DNA from: JAICJC01 sp963757605 | GTDB taxonomy: Bacteria > Actinomycetota > Thermoleophilia > Gaiellales > JAICJC01 | Direction: 5' to 3' | Assembly (NCBI GenBank): GCA_963757605.1 | Contig: CAVWSF010000005.1 | Location: forward strand, 1,302,001-1,366,000 | DNA: 64,000 nucleotides | Shown here: piece after piece, positions 16,760-24,553 of the stretch | Layout of the letters: every line of letters starts with the position of its first letter | Numbering within the stretch: position 1 is the stretch's first letter | Position numbers and translations under genes: made by a program | Notes under the pieces: generated by a model | The model's input: the letters and a program-made list of their open reading frames with translations, nothing else | The model's database searches: none | What the model was told of the DNA's origin: nothing

Positions 16760-19675
16760 GTGCGCGCCACTCGCGTCGCCCCTGCTCTCGTTCTCGTTCC
16801 ACTCGCCTTCACCGGCTCCGGCTACGCCTCGCTTGGCGCGCCGAACCCGACCAACCCGCCCGACGGGTCGACGAGCCAGTCGCCGCCTGTCTTCACATGG
16901 CAGGCCGTGTCGGGTGCCGACCACTACGTCTTCCAGCTCGGCGGCGCCTCGGGGTTCAACCCCTTCCAGTACGCCGTCGACACCAAGAACACGCGGGTCG
17001 CGCTCCTGAGCGCGCTCCAGGCCGGGGACTACACGTGGCGCGTGGCCGCTGTCTCATCGGGGGGTGCGCAAGGACCCTGGTCGGCGGTTCGTGCCTTCAC
17101 CATCGACTGGTCGGACACTGCTGCGCCTCAGTCGCCCGACGATGGCGACACCATCGTCTACCCGCAGCCGCTGCTCCTGAACTGGGACACGGTGTCGGGC
17201 GCCCAGGAGTACCGCCTCACGGTCTCGACCGCCGCGGACCTCTCGACGCCCGTGGGCGGCACCCCGGTCACGACCGCGGCGAGTGCGTATGCCCTCACGG
17301 CCCGGCTGCCCGACGGCACCTACTACTGGGGCGTCACGCCGATCGACGCGGAGAACCACGACGGCACGCCGTCGGCGGTCTACTCCTTCACGTACAGCTG
17401 GCCGAACGATACGACGCTCTCGCTGAACGACCTCGACCCGCGGCCGGAGGTGTTCGACCCGCAGTTCTCGTGGACGGCCGTCCCGGGCGCGGCGTACTAC
17501 AAGGTCGATGTCAACACCGACTCGAACTTCCCGAGCGGCTCGAACGTGTGCTGCACGGGGAAGACCGTCGCGACGTCGCTGACGCCCGTCACGCTCTTGC
17601 CGGCGGCCCAGGCCGACTACTGGCGTGTCACGCCGTACGACTCGACCGGCTCGCAGGCCGGCACGCCGACCGTCTACACCGACGTGAACGGCGACCCGCA
17701 GACCTTCACGATCACCTATGACGGCGGCCTGACCGCCGTTCCGAACCTGAGCATGCGCGACTCGTCCGACACGCCGGTGGACTGGCCGGGCGACTCCACC
17801 GGCGTCCCGACCGACACGCCGATCGTCGCGTGGGACCCGGTCCCCGGCGCGGCCTCCTACGAGGTCCAGGTGTCGCCGTACAGCGCCAACATCTGCGACT
17901 GGTCGACCAAGCCGTGGGACGTCCACACCGCCTCGACGGCCTGGACGCCGCTCGGCAGCGGCCATGGGCTCTTCGACCCGTGGCCCAGCTCGCACGGGCT
18001 CGCTACCGACGTCAGCGGGCTGGTCGACGGCAACGCCTACTGCGTCCGCGTCCGGGCGGAGCGCAACAACGACACCGCCAACCACCTCGTCACCGGCTCG
18101 TGGACCGACATCGGCGACGACGTGCATCCCTCGTTCACGTACGAGTACGCCGCGCCGGCGGACCCGTGCGATGCCTGCTCGCCCGGCTACCTGGGCAACG
18201 GCGACTACTACCTCCCGGTCACGGGCACCGTCTCGTCCGGCATGCCGGTCTTCACCTGGCATCCGATCGCCGGCTACAACAGCTACTACGTCGTCGTCGC
18301 GACTGACAACCAGTTCCAGAACGTCGTCGACTACGCGTGGACGCGGGTGCCCGCATACGCCCCGCGGGCCGGCCTGAGCGGCTTCACGGACTACCCGGAC
18401 GCGACCTACTACTGGGCCGTCCTGCCCGCGACCGGAGCAACCGGAAACGGTGTCTCGGCAAGGCCCGACCTGGCGCCGCCGATGACGTTCCAACGCCGGT
18501 CCGACGCGCCCGACCTCACCTCACCCGGCGACGGCGCTTCCATCGACACCTGGCCGGTCTTCCAGTGGACGCCCGTCGACGGCGCCTACGACTACCACCT
18601 CCAGGTGGCGACCGACCAGAACTTCTCGAACATCGTGAGCGGCGGTGACGTGAAGGTCGACGAGACGTCCTACACGCCGGCATCGACATACCCCGCGAAC
18701 CAGACGCTCTACTGGCGCGTCCAGGCCGAGGCCAAGGGCAGCCTGTCCGCCGTCGGCCTCAAGTGGTCGGCCAAGGGTACGTTCACGAAGACGCTGCCGG
18801 TGCCGAGCTTCACGACGCCCAGCGTCATCTCCAACCCTGGCACGTCGGACGGGATCCCGATCTGGCGCTGGAACCCGGTGCCCGGCGCGGTGTCCTACGA
18901 CATCACGCTGACCTGCCCGTCCGGCTCGCAGTGCTCGAACGGCAACGGCTTCGACACGACCGCGGTCGTGGCGACCCACCTCACGGGCACGAAGCCGCTC
19001 ACCTGGCAGGTGCGGGCGAACTTCCCGACGGTCACCAACGGCACCCCGTCGTCGGCCGTCCACGGGGCCTACGCGTCGCCGGTCTCGTTCCAGCGGACGA
19101 TCTCGGCGCCGGCCAACCCGACGACCACCGTCGGCAACCTCACGAACTTTTCGATGAGCTGGGATCCGAAGGCGGGGGCGAAGCAGTACCTCGTCGAGGT
19201 CTCCTCCAGCCAGGCCGTGAACGCGACCGGAGCGTTCAGCTCGACCGTCGAGAAGATCACGACCGACACCACCGGCGCGGCGCCGACGCTGCTTGCGATC
19301 GGCGGCTCGACCTACCTGAACGGCGGCACGCTCTACTGGCATGTGGCGGCGAAGGACGCCGACGGGAACGTCGGCTCCTACACGGCTGTGCAGACGCTGA
19401 CGCTCCCCGCGAAGCTCGTCGCGACGTCATCCAAGCCGGCGCTCGTCAAGAAGGTGAACACGTCGGTCACCATCACGGTGAAGAGCGCTCAGGGCAGCCT
19501 GATCTCGAACGCGTCCGTCAAGGTGTCGGGCGCGGGGGTCGCGACGAAGACCCAGAAGACCGGCGCCCATGGGACGACCACGTTCAAGCTGCACCCGACC
19601 AAGAAGGGCAAGGTCACCGTCACGGCGACGAAGTCCGGCGCTCAGAGGGCGACGATGACCATCACGGTCTCGTGA
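16760..19675 (+). CDS. Secreted protein with eight fibronectin-III-like repeats and a C-terminal Ig-like domain
   Basis: 971 residues. A short signal peptide (APALVLVPLAFTGSGYA) precedes about eight repeats, each with a core such as PVFTWQAVSGADHYVFQL, PQFSWTAVPGAAYYKVDV or PVFQWTPVDGAYDYHLQV. This is the W...G...Y pattern of bacterial FN3-like modules. The last ~90 residues (KLVATSSKPALVKKVNTSVT onward) form a Big_1-like Ig domain rich in Lys. No anchor or enzyme domain is seen. The GTG at 16760 is the first conventional start. An AGGAG at 16721 sits 7 bases before an in-frame ATC at 16733 that would add nine basic residues to the signal peptide. The 3' end overlaps the convergent mannosyltransferase by 14 bases. 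Confidence 0.8.
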   Translation: MRATRVAPALVLVPLAFTGSGYASLGAPNPTNPPDGSTSQSPPVFTWQAVSGADHYVFQLGGASGFNPFQYAVDTKNTRVALLSALQAGDYTWRVAAVSSGGAQGPWSAVRAFTIDWSDTAAPQSPDDGDTIVYPQPLLLNWDTVSGAQEYRLTVSTAADLSTPVGGTPVTTAASAYALTARLPDGTYYWGVTPIDAENHDGTPSAVYSFTYSWPNDTTLSLNDLDPRPEVFDPQFSWTAVPGAAYYKVDVNTDSNFPSGSNVCCTGKTVATSLTPVTLLPAAQADYWRVTPYDSTGSQAGTPTVYTDVNGDPQTFTITYDGGLTAVPNLSMRDSSDTPVDWPGDSTGVPTDTPIVAWDPVPGAASYEVQVSPYSANICDWSTKPWDVHTASTAWTPLGSGHGLFDPWPSSHGLATDVSGLVDGNAYCVRVRAERNNDTANHLVTGSWTDIGDDVHPSFTYEYAAPADPCDACSPGYLGNGDYYLPVTGTVSSGMPVFTWHPIAGYNSYYVVVATDNQFQNVVDYAWTRVPAYAPRAGLSGFTDYPDATYYWAVLPATGATGNGVSARPDLAPPMTFQRRSDAPDLTSPGDGASIDTWPVFQWTPVDGAYDYHLQVATDQNFSNIVSGGDVKVDETSYTPASTYPANQTLYWRVQAEAKGSLSAVGLKWSAKGTFTKTLPVPSFTTPSVISNPGTSDGIPIWRWNPVPGAVSYDITLTCPSGSQCSNGNGFDTTAVVATHLTGTKPLTWQVRANFPTVTNGTPSSAVHGAYASPVSFQRTISAPANPTTTVGNLTNFSMSWDPKAGAKQYLVEVSSSQAVNATGAFSSTVEKITTDTTGAAPTLLAIGGSTYLNGGTLYWHVAAKDADGNVGSYTAVQTLTLPAKLVATSSKPALVKKVNTSVTITVKSAQGSLISNASVKVSGAGVATKTQKTGAHGTTTFKLHPTKKGKVTVTATKSGAQRATMTITVS

Positions 19676-20420
19676 TCTCGGGCTCGGCGCCCGCCGGAGC
19701 CGTTCTGCGGCCCGGCGGGCGCCAGCCGTCCCGACGCAGGCGCCACAGGATCAGCGCCCCCTCGGCGGCGATGCTCGACGACATCTTCGAGGCGCCGTGC
19801 AGGCGCTCGACGAAGACGAACGGCACCTCCTCGATCCGCACCCCGGCGATGTGGGCCCGACGGGTGGACTCGACCTGGAAGATGTAGCCGTTCGAGACGG
19901 TCGTCGTGACGTCGATCAGGCGCAGCGCATCGGCGGTCCACAGCTTGAAGCCGCCCGTCAGGTCGGGGTACGGCAGGCTGAGCACGCGCATGGCGGTGAC
20001 GCAGCCGACGCGTGAGATGACCCTGCGTGCGACCGACCAGCCCTTCGTGCCGCCGCCCGCCACGTAGCGCGACCCGAGGACGAGCCCGGCTCCGCGGTCG
20101 ACCGCTGCGTGCATCTGGGCCAGGGCGGCCGGCGGGTGGGAGAGGTCGCAGTCCATCTGGCCGATCCGCTCGTAGCCGCGCTCGAGTGCCCACGCGAACC
20201 CGGCCCTGTAGGCGGCGCCCAGCCCGCCCTTGTGCGGCCGGTGAAGCACGTGCAGCCACAGCCGCTCGCGCCCGAGCTCGTCGGCCAGCTCGCCGGTGCC
20301 GTCGGGCGAGCTGTCGTCGACGACGAGGCACTCGCCGCCCGTACGCGCGAACTCGTCCAGGAACAACGGGAGCATCTCGCGCTCGTTGTAGGTCGGGACG
20401 ACGACGATCTCGCGAGGCAC
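19662..20420 (-). CDS. Polyprenol-phosphate mannose synthase, GT2 family
   Basis: The protein has 252 residues and a single GT-A domain without the membrane domain found in some relatives. It shows VVPTYNEREMLPLFL at the N-terminus, VVDDSSPDGTGELAD, and the metal-binding QMDCDLSHPP. LGSRYVAGGGTKGW and YPDLTGGFKLW follow; all are hallmarks of dolichol/polyprenol-phosphate mannosyltransferases such as actinobacterial Ppm1. It makes polyprenyl-phosphate-mannose from GDP-mannose for use outside the membrane. Likely users in this window are the GT-C-type proteins at 4504, 6783 and 20486. GtrA (22090) could flip such a carrier. Confidence 0.9.
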   Translation of the reverse strand: MPREIVVVPTYNEREMLPLFLDEFARTGGECLVVDDSSPDGTGELADELGRERLWLHVLHRPHKGGLGAAYRAGFAWALERGYERIGQMDCDLSHPPAALAQMHAAVDRGAGLVLGSRYVAGGGTKGWSVARRVISRVGCVTAMRVLSLPYPDLTGGFKLWTADALRLIDVTTTVSNGYIFQVESTRRAHIAGVRIEEVPFVFVERLHGASKMSSSIAAEGALILWRLRRDGWRPPGRRTAPAGAEPEITRP

Positions 20421-20485
20421 GCCGGAACCCTAGATGAGTAGCCCGATCCCTCAAGCGAGCCCGTGCTGGTGCCGATTCCGAAACC

Positions 20486-22015
20486 GTGCACGAGCGCGCC
20501 GCGACCTCCCGCCAGCTCGGCCTCCGGGTCGAGAGCCTCGCCGTCGACCTGCGGCAGCCGGAACCGCCGGAGACGGCGCCGTCGCGGCACGACCAGCTCG
20601 CCTGGGGCCTCGCGACGGCTGCGCTCGTCTTCACGACGGTGGCGTTCTCGTGGGGGCGGATCTTCTACTCCGACACCTGGATCTCGCTCACATCCGGCCG
20701 CTTCATCGCCGAGCACGGCCTGCCGCGCGTCGACACCCTCTCGGCCGCCGGCCACGGCCGGCCCTGGGTCGACCAGCAATGGCTGGCGCACATCGTCTTC
20801 TACGAGCTCTGGCAGGCCGGCGGGAACGCAGCGGTGGGCGCCGCGAGCGCGCTCGCCTTCGCGCTCGCGTTCGGGATCCTGGCGGCGCTTCTCATCCGTT
20901 GCGGCGCCGCGCCGCTCGCGGCCGCGGCCGCCCTCGGCGCGGCCCTCGTCCAGTGCCTGCTCTTCGCCGAGACGCGCGCCCAGAGCTTCGCCTACCCGCT
21001 GTTCGCCGTCCTCTTGTGGATCCTCCTCGGCGAGCGCGGCCGGCCCGCCGGCCGGCGGACGCTGCTCGTGCTGCCGGTGCTCGTCCTGTGGGCAAACGTG
21101 CACGGCTCCGTGCTCCTCGGCATCGCGATGTGCGTCGCCTGCCTCGCCGTGCGAGCGCTGGGAAGCGTCCGCGCGCGGGCGTGGCGGCTCGCGGCCGCCG
21201 ACGCAGGCATCTCGCTCCTCGCCTTCGCCACGCTCTTCGCGACGCCGTACGGCACGGCCATGCCCGCCTACTACGCACGCGTGCTCGGCGACCCGGCGCT
21301 CAAGACGATCGCCGAATGGCAGCCCGCCTCGTTCGCGCCGCTCCAGCTGCCGTTCGTCCTGCTGCTCCTCGGGACGCTCGGCGCCGTGTGCTTCGCCCGC
21401 GGGCGAGGCGAGCGGATCCCGGCCGACGCGCTCGTCGTCGGCGTCCTCCTCGGCGCCCTGGCGACGCACGCGGTCCGCTACCAGACCTGGTTCGCGCTCG
21501 GCGTCGCCCCGCTCCTGGCCCTGGCGCTCACGCACATCCGGCCGGGGCGCGGGATGCAGCGGCCGCCGCGGCCGATCCTCGCGGCGGGCGGCGGCCTGCT
21601 CCTCGCCGGCGCCGTGCTCTCGGGCGTGATCCTGGCCCGCACGCCAGATGCGGCGTTCGCCCGCTTCGTGTCGCAGCCCGCCGTCCGGACGTCGGCGGCA
21701 TACGCGGCCGCGCACCCTCACGTGAGGATCCTGGCCGACGACGTCACCGGCTCCGAGCTCCTGTGGCGGTACCCGGCGCTCGCCGGCCGCGTGGGCTACG
21801 ACGCCCGCACCGAGGTCTACCGGCCGGCGGAGTTCATGCGCTTCGCGCGCTTCCTCACCGTGGCGGGCCCATCATGGACGGCCGCGACCCGCGGCTACGG
21901 CGTCGTCGCCGTCACCTGCTCGCTTCACCCGAACCTGTGCGCAGAACTGCGGCGCCTCGCCGGATGGCGGGTGGTCGCGGACGCCGGCGGCGGCCTCGTC
22001 GCCGTGCGCGCCTGA
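20486..22015 (+). CDS. Polytopic membrane protein, GT-C-like, unknown substrate
   Basis: 509 residues with roughly ten hydrophobic helices and a soluble C-terminal part. The first periplasmic loop reads SDTWISLTSGRFIAEHGLP, then DTLSAAGHGRPWVDQQWLAH. This is a pattern I associate with actinobacterial membrane proteins that resemble GT-C glycosyltransferases; a catalytic role is inference. The GTG at 20486 has no clear ribosome site. It diverges from the mannose-phosphate synthase (65 bases apart) and is followed by gtrA, suggesting a shared role in glycan transfer across the membrane. Confidence 0.7.
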   Translation: MHERAATSRQLGLRVESLAVDLRQPEPPETAPSRHDQLAWGLATAALVFTTVAFSWGRIFYSDTWISLTSGRFIAEHGLPRVDTLSAAGHGRPWVDQQWLAHIVFYELWQAGGNAAVGAASALAFALAFGILAALLIRCGAAPLAAAAALGAALVQCLLFAETRAQSFAYPLFAVLLWILLGERGRPAGRRTLLVLPVLVLWANVHGSVLLGIAMCVACLAVRALGSVRARAWRLAAADAGISLLAFATLFATPYGTAMPAYYARVLGDPALKTIAEWQPASFAPLQLPFVLLLLGTLGAVCFARGRGERIPADALVVGVLLGALATHAVRYQTWFALGVAPLLALALTHIRPGRGMQRPPRPILAAGGGLLLAGAVLSGVILARTPDAAFARFVSQPAVRTSAAYAAAHPHVRILADDVTGSELLWRYPALAGRVGYDARTEVYRPAEFMRFARFLTVAGPSWTAATRGYGVVAVTCSLHPNLCAELRRLAGWRVVADAGGGLVAVRA

Positions 22016-22023
22016 CCGCGGAC

Positions 22024-22038
22024 TCCCCGTTTCGGGGA
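22024..22038 (+). terminator. Small hairpin between the GT-C-like gene and gtrA
   Basis: A 6-base-pair stem (TCCCCG, loop TTT, CGGGGA) starts 8 bases after the stop codon of the upstream gene. It is short and may only be an attenuating structure. Confidence 0.35.
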
Positions 22039-22089
22039 TCTTCGCCGCGGGCACTACACCCCGCGAGCCGGCGCGCCGATGTACGAGTC

Positions 22090-22596
22090 ATGGCCGCCGA
22101 CGACCGCCACCATGCAGTGATCCAGGATCCCGACGCACAGCCGGCTCTGCAGACCCGCGTCATCGCCGTCCCGGTCGAGCCGCCCGTCGACGTCGGCGGT
22201 CTCCGCCGGCTCGTGGCGAGCCTGGGGCCGACGTTCACGCGCTACTGCATCGTCGGCGGCTCGGGCTACTTCGTGAACGCGGCCGTCTTCTGGGTCGCCG
22301 CCAGGACGCTGCCCTATCCGGTGGCGTTCGCGCTGGCGTTCGTCGTCGCCGCGACGAGCAACTTCTGCCTGAACCGGCGCTGGACGTTCGCGACCGCGCG
22401 GCACCGGCGCGCGGCGCACCAGTTCGGGCGCTTCCTCGCGGTCAGCGTCGTGGCGCTCGTGTCCGACCTCGCCATGCTCTCGCTGCTCGTCGAGTCGGCG
22501 CTCCTGCCCGAGTTCCTCGCGGCCCTGGTCGCGATCGCGTTCACGACGCCGGTCAGCTTCGGCGCGAACCGGCTCTGGACGTTCTCACACCGCTAG
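22090..22596 (+). CDS. GtrA-like membrane protein
   Basis: The protein has 168 residues and four transmembrane helices after a ~50-residue cytoplasmic tail. It reads TRYCIVGGSGYFVNAAVFW in helix 1, then NFCLNRRWTF, the most conserved GtrA motif, and ends in NRLWTF. GtrA family members are thought to flip polyprenyl-phosphate-linked sugars. The upstream membrane gene and the mannose-phosphate synthase fit that pathway. The ATG at 22090 was chosen as the first in-frame start after the upstream stop. Confidence 0.85.
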   Translation: MAADDRHHAVIQDPDAQPALQTRVIAVPVEPPVDVGGLRRLVASLGPTFTRYCIVGGSGYFVNAAVFWVAARTLPYPVAFALAFVVAATSNFCLNRRWTFATARHRRAAHQFGRFLAVSVVALVSDLAMLSLLVESALLPEFLAALVAIAFTTPVSFGANRLWTFSHR

Positions 22597-22654
22597 ATCG
22601 TTGATTCCTAATTGGCGGGATGGCCGAGCCGCAAGCCGAAGGCTTGCTGCGGTC

Positions 22655-22853
22655 ATGAGTGACCTGCTACCCAGCAGGTCACTCATGGGCGAGAACCGAG
22701 CCAGCGCAAGGACGCAGGGAGGCCCAATATCAGGCGATATTGGGTTGACCGAGGACGCCGCGAGGCGACGGTTCGCAGCCGCAGCCCCACCACGAGGCGC
22801 CAACCCACCACAGCCGGACGTCCAGGCGCGCGGGGGCGTGGAGCCACTCATCT
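22655..22853 (-). repeat. Copy A of a ~198-base structured repeat element
   Basis: Read on the minus strand, this begins AGATGAGTGGCTCC at 22853, 1 base after the stop codon of the MBL-like gene (22855). It contains a conserved 41-base arm (22787-22747), then a perfect 9-bp hairpin (CCCAATATC, loop GCCT on this strand, 22744-22723). A conserved 16-base arm (22720-22705) follows, and the element ends in GGTCACTCAT within a perfect 14-bp palindrome (22655-22686, loop of 4). Its two ends can pair over 10 bases if two G-U pairs are allowed. Copy B at 45665 has the same spacing. Confidence 0.75.
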
Positions 22854-22854
22854 C

Positions 22855-23505
22855 CTATCCGTGGTGATACCAGGGCGGCTGGGCCAGCGCGTCGCGCAGC
22901 GCCCGCCGGCCGCTGTGCATCACCGATGGGCCGTGGGTGACGAGCACGCGCTCGATGTCGAGCAGTGCGAGCGGCTCGAGCGTCGGCAGGAAGCGCTCGG
23001 CGTACCAGCGCTCGCGGCGCTCGTCGCCGCCCGTGATCTGCTCCCAGACGCGCAGGCCCGCGGGTGTCCCCACCACCGCGTCGCCGAAGACGAGCGCCCG
23101 CTGCGAGGCGATCCGAAGCGGCATCTCGTGCCGGCGCGGCTTCCCGATCGTGTAGGCGCTCACGCCGGCCGGCGTGCGGTCGGTGCGGAGCTCGCAGAAG
23201 ACGGAGGGGTCATCGAGCCGCTTCGCGCACGCCGGGTGGCCCCAGACCGGCGCGCCGCCGTAGCGGGCCGAGGCATCCGCGGCGGAGCGGACGTGGTACG
23301 GGTTCGTGGTCAGGATCTCGACCTTCCCGGCGACGACGCCGTCCAGCGCCTCCCACAGGTCGTCCGGGACGAGCGGGTCGACCAGAAGCGTCCGCCCCTG
23401 CTCGGCGATCGCGAAGCCCACGACCTCGGCGCCCCACTTCCCGGGGTGCCACTCCGGGTGGCGGGCACGCCACGTCCACAGTCCCTCGTCCAGCCGCTCG
23501 ATCAC
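22855..23505 (-). CDS. MBL-fold-like metallo-hydrolase, metal site degenerate
   Basis: The 216-residue protein follows the beta-lactamase-fold pattern: GFAIAEQGRTLLVDPLVP, then a strand ILTTNPYHVRSA where HxHxDH is expected, and ALVFGDAVVGT where the metal aspartate region lies. Only one histidine of the HxHxDH box remains, so it may bind one metal or none. A late VTHGPSVM could hold the final histidine. It is the first part of a probable minus-strand group with the degenerate GGDEF gene upstream (29 bases apart). The stop is immediately followed by repeat element A. Confidence 0.75.
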   Translation of the reverse strand: MIERLDEGLWTWRARHPEWHPGKWGAEVVGFAIAEQGRTLLVDPLVPDDLWEALDGVVAGKVEILTTNPYHVRSAADASARYGGAPVWGHPACAKRLDDPSVFCELRTDRTPAGVSAYTIGKPRRHEMPLRIASQRALVFGDAVVGTPAGLRVWEQITGGDERRERWYAERFLPTLEPLALLDIERVLVTHGPSVMHSGRRALRDALAQPPWYHHG

Positions 23506-23534
23506 GCGCGCACCCTACCCTGGGTGCGCAGGTG

Positions 23535-24179
23535 CTACGCCTCGTCGTCCCAGACGGCCATGGCGACCGGGACGGTGCCCGGGCGGCGGGGCTCGTCGCG
23601 GACGGCGCGGCGGGCGCTCCTGAGCGCCGACCCGGCCCGCTCGATCAGCTCGTCGAACGTGTCGGCATGCGCGGGGCAGGCCGCGATCCCGACGGCCGCC
23701 TGCGGCTTCGAGCCGTCCTCGGTGCGCGCCCGGGCGATGGCCCGCAGCACGCGCTCGGAGGCGACCGAGGCCGACCTGCTGTCCGTCTCGGGCATGATCA
23801 CCCCGAACTCGCTCGATCCGACCCGGCACGCCACGTCGATCGACCGCACGCTCCCGCCGATGGCCTGGCCGAGGCTTCGCATCGCCGCCTCCAGCTCGCC
23901 CGCCTCGATGTCGTCGACCGATGCCAGCGCGAGCGCGACCGGGCGCTCGTAGGTGCGGGCGCGCTCGATCTCGCGGGTCAGCGTCTCGACGAAGTGGCGG
24001 CTGTTCCAGAGGCCGGTGTCGTCATCGCGCCGCTCGAGCAGCTCGGCCTCGGCGCCCAGCCGCTCGACCTCACGGGCCAGGATGTGCGAACGGCGCCGCT
24101 CGCGCAGGGCAACGCCGACGGCCGCGATGAGCGTGCCGCACACAAACCCGAGCAGAGGGAAGAAGAGGTCAGAGCTCAA
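23535..24179 (-). CDS. Membrane-anchored degenerate GGDEF protein
   Basis: 214 residues. One N-terminal transmembrane helix (LFFPLLGFVCGTLIAAVGVAL) and a short coiled-coil-like linker (ILAREVERLGAEAELLERR) lead into a GGDEF fold starting DDTGLWNSRHFVETL. The signature loop reads GSSEF instead of GGDEF, so the guanylate-binding glycines are altered and diguanylate cyclase activity is doubtful. It could be a nucleotide sensor or an inactive partner. The TTG start at 24179 overlaps the end of the zinc-ribbon gene by 11 bases, implying coupled translation. Confidence 0.8.
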   Translation of the reverse strand: MSSDLFFPLLGFVCGTLIAAVGVALRERRRSHILAREVERLGAEAELLERRDDDTGLWNSRHFVETLTREIERARTYERPVALALASVDDIEAGELEAAMRSLGQAIGGSVRSIDVACRVGSSEFGVIMPETDSRSASVASERVLRAIARARTEDGSKPQAAVGIAACPAHADTFDELIERAGSALRSARRAVRDEPRRPGTVPVAMAVWDDEA

Positions 24180-24492
24180 CGGCGGTACTCTCGTTATCCC
24201 GTCGCCGGGCGCCCGCGTCAACCCGCTTGTGGCGTTCGGGCTTGCGCCGGATGTCTCCGCCGAAGGCCTGCGAGCCGCGCAGCTCCGCCCCGCAGGCGCG
24301 GCAGGTGAGCGCCATGAGCGAGGCGATGCTCTCGCCGCATTCGGGGCAAGCGGTGATGACGGCGCCGCCGCAGTCGGGGCACTCGGCGGGGACCGATGCC
24401 GCACCGCCGGCCATGAAGCGCCGGCCCCACCCGCAGCGCAGGCAGAAGCCGCAGCAGTCGCCGAGCTCGCGGCTGCGATCGTAGGAAGCCAC
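24169..24492 (-). CDS. Small protein with four CxxC zinc-ribbon knuckles
   Basis: 107 residues. Four CxxC units are visible (CLRC, CPDC, CPEC, CRAC), enough for two zinc ribbons, between residues ~15 and ~75. A basic tail follows (RRKPERHKRVDAGARRR). The GTG at 24492 is preferred because a GACAAT box ends 6 bases upstream, making it leaderless; the adjacent GTG at 24495 is possible. Longer frames on this strand run antisense to the subtilase gene and are not believable. It is co-transcribed with the GGDEF-like gene. The function is unknown; a DNA- or protein-binding adaptor is a reasonable guess. Confidence 0.75.
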   Translation of the reverse strand: MASYDRSRELGDCCGFCLRCGWGRRFMAGGAASVPAECPDCGGAVITACPECGESIASLMALTCRACGAELRGSQAFGGDIRRKPERHKRVDAGARRRDNESTAVEL

Positions 24493-24498
24493 CACGTG

Positions 24499-24504
24499 AT
24501 TGTC
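24499..24504 (-). promoter_or_regulatory. -10 box of the zinc-ribbon/GGDEF-like operon
   Basis: GACAAT on the minus strand, 6 bases before the GTG at 24492. It is part of a 61-base divergent promoter region shared with the subtilase gene. Confidence 0.45.
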
Positions 24505-24540
24505 GCACACCCGCGATCCCGGCCCGCCGCAACGGGCGAG

Positions 24541-24546
24541 TAGGAT
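24541..24546 (+). promoter_or_regulatory. -10 box of the subtilase gene, leaderless
   Basis: TAGGAT, 7 bases before the ATG at 24554. No ribosome binding site lies between, which fits a leaderless mRNA. Confidence 0.5.
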
Positions 24547-24553
24547 CGCGCCG

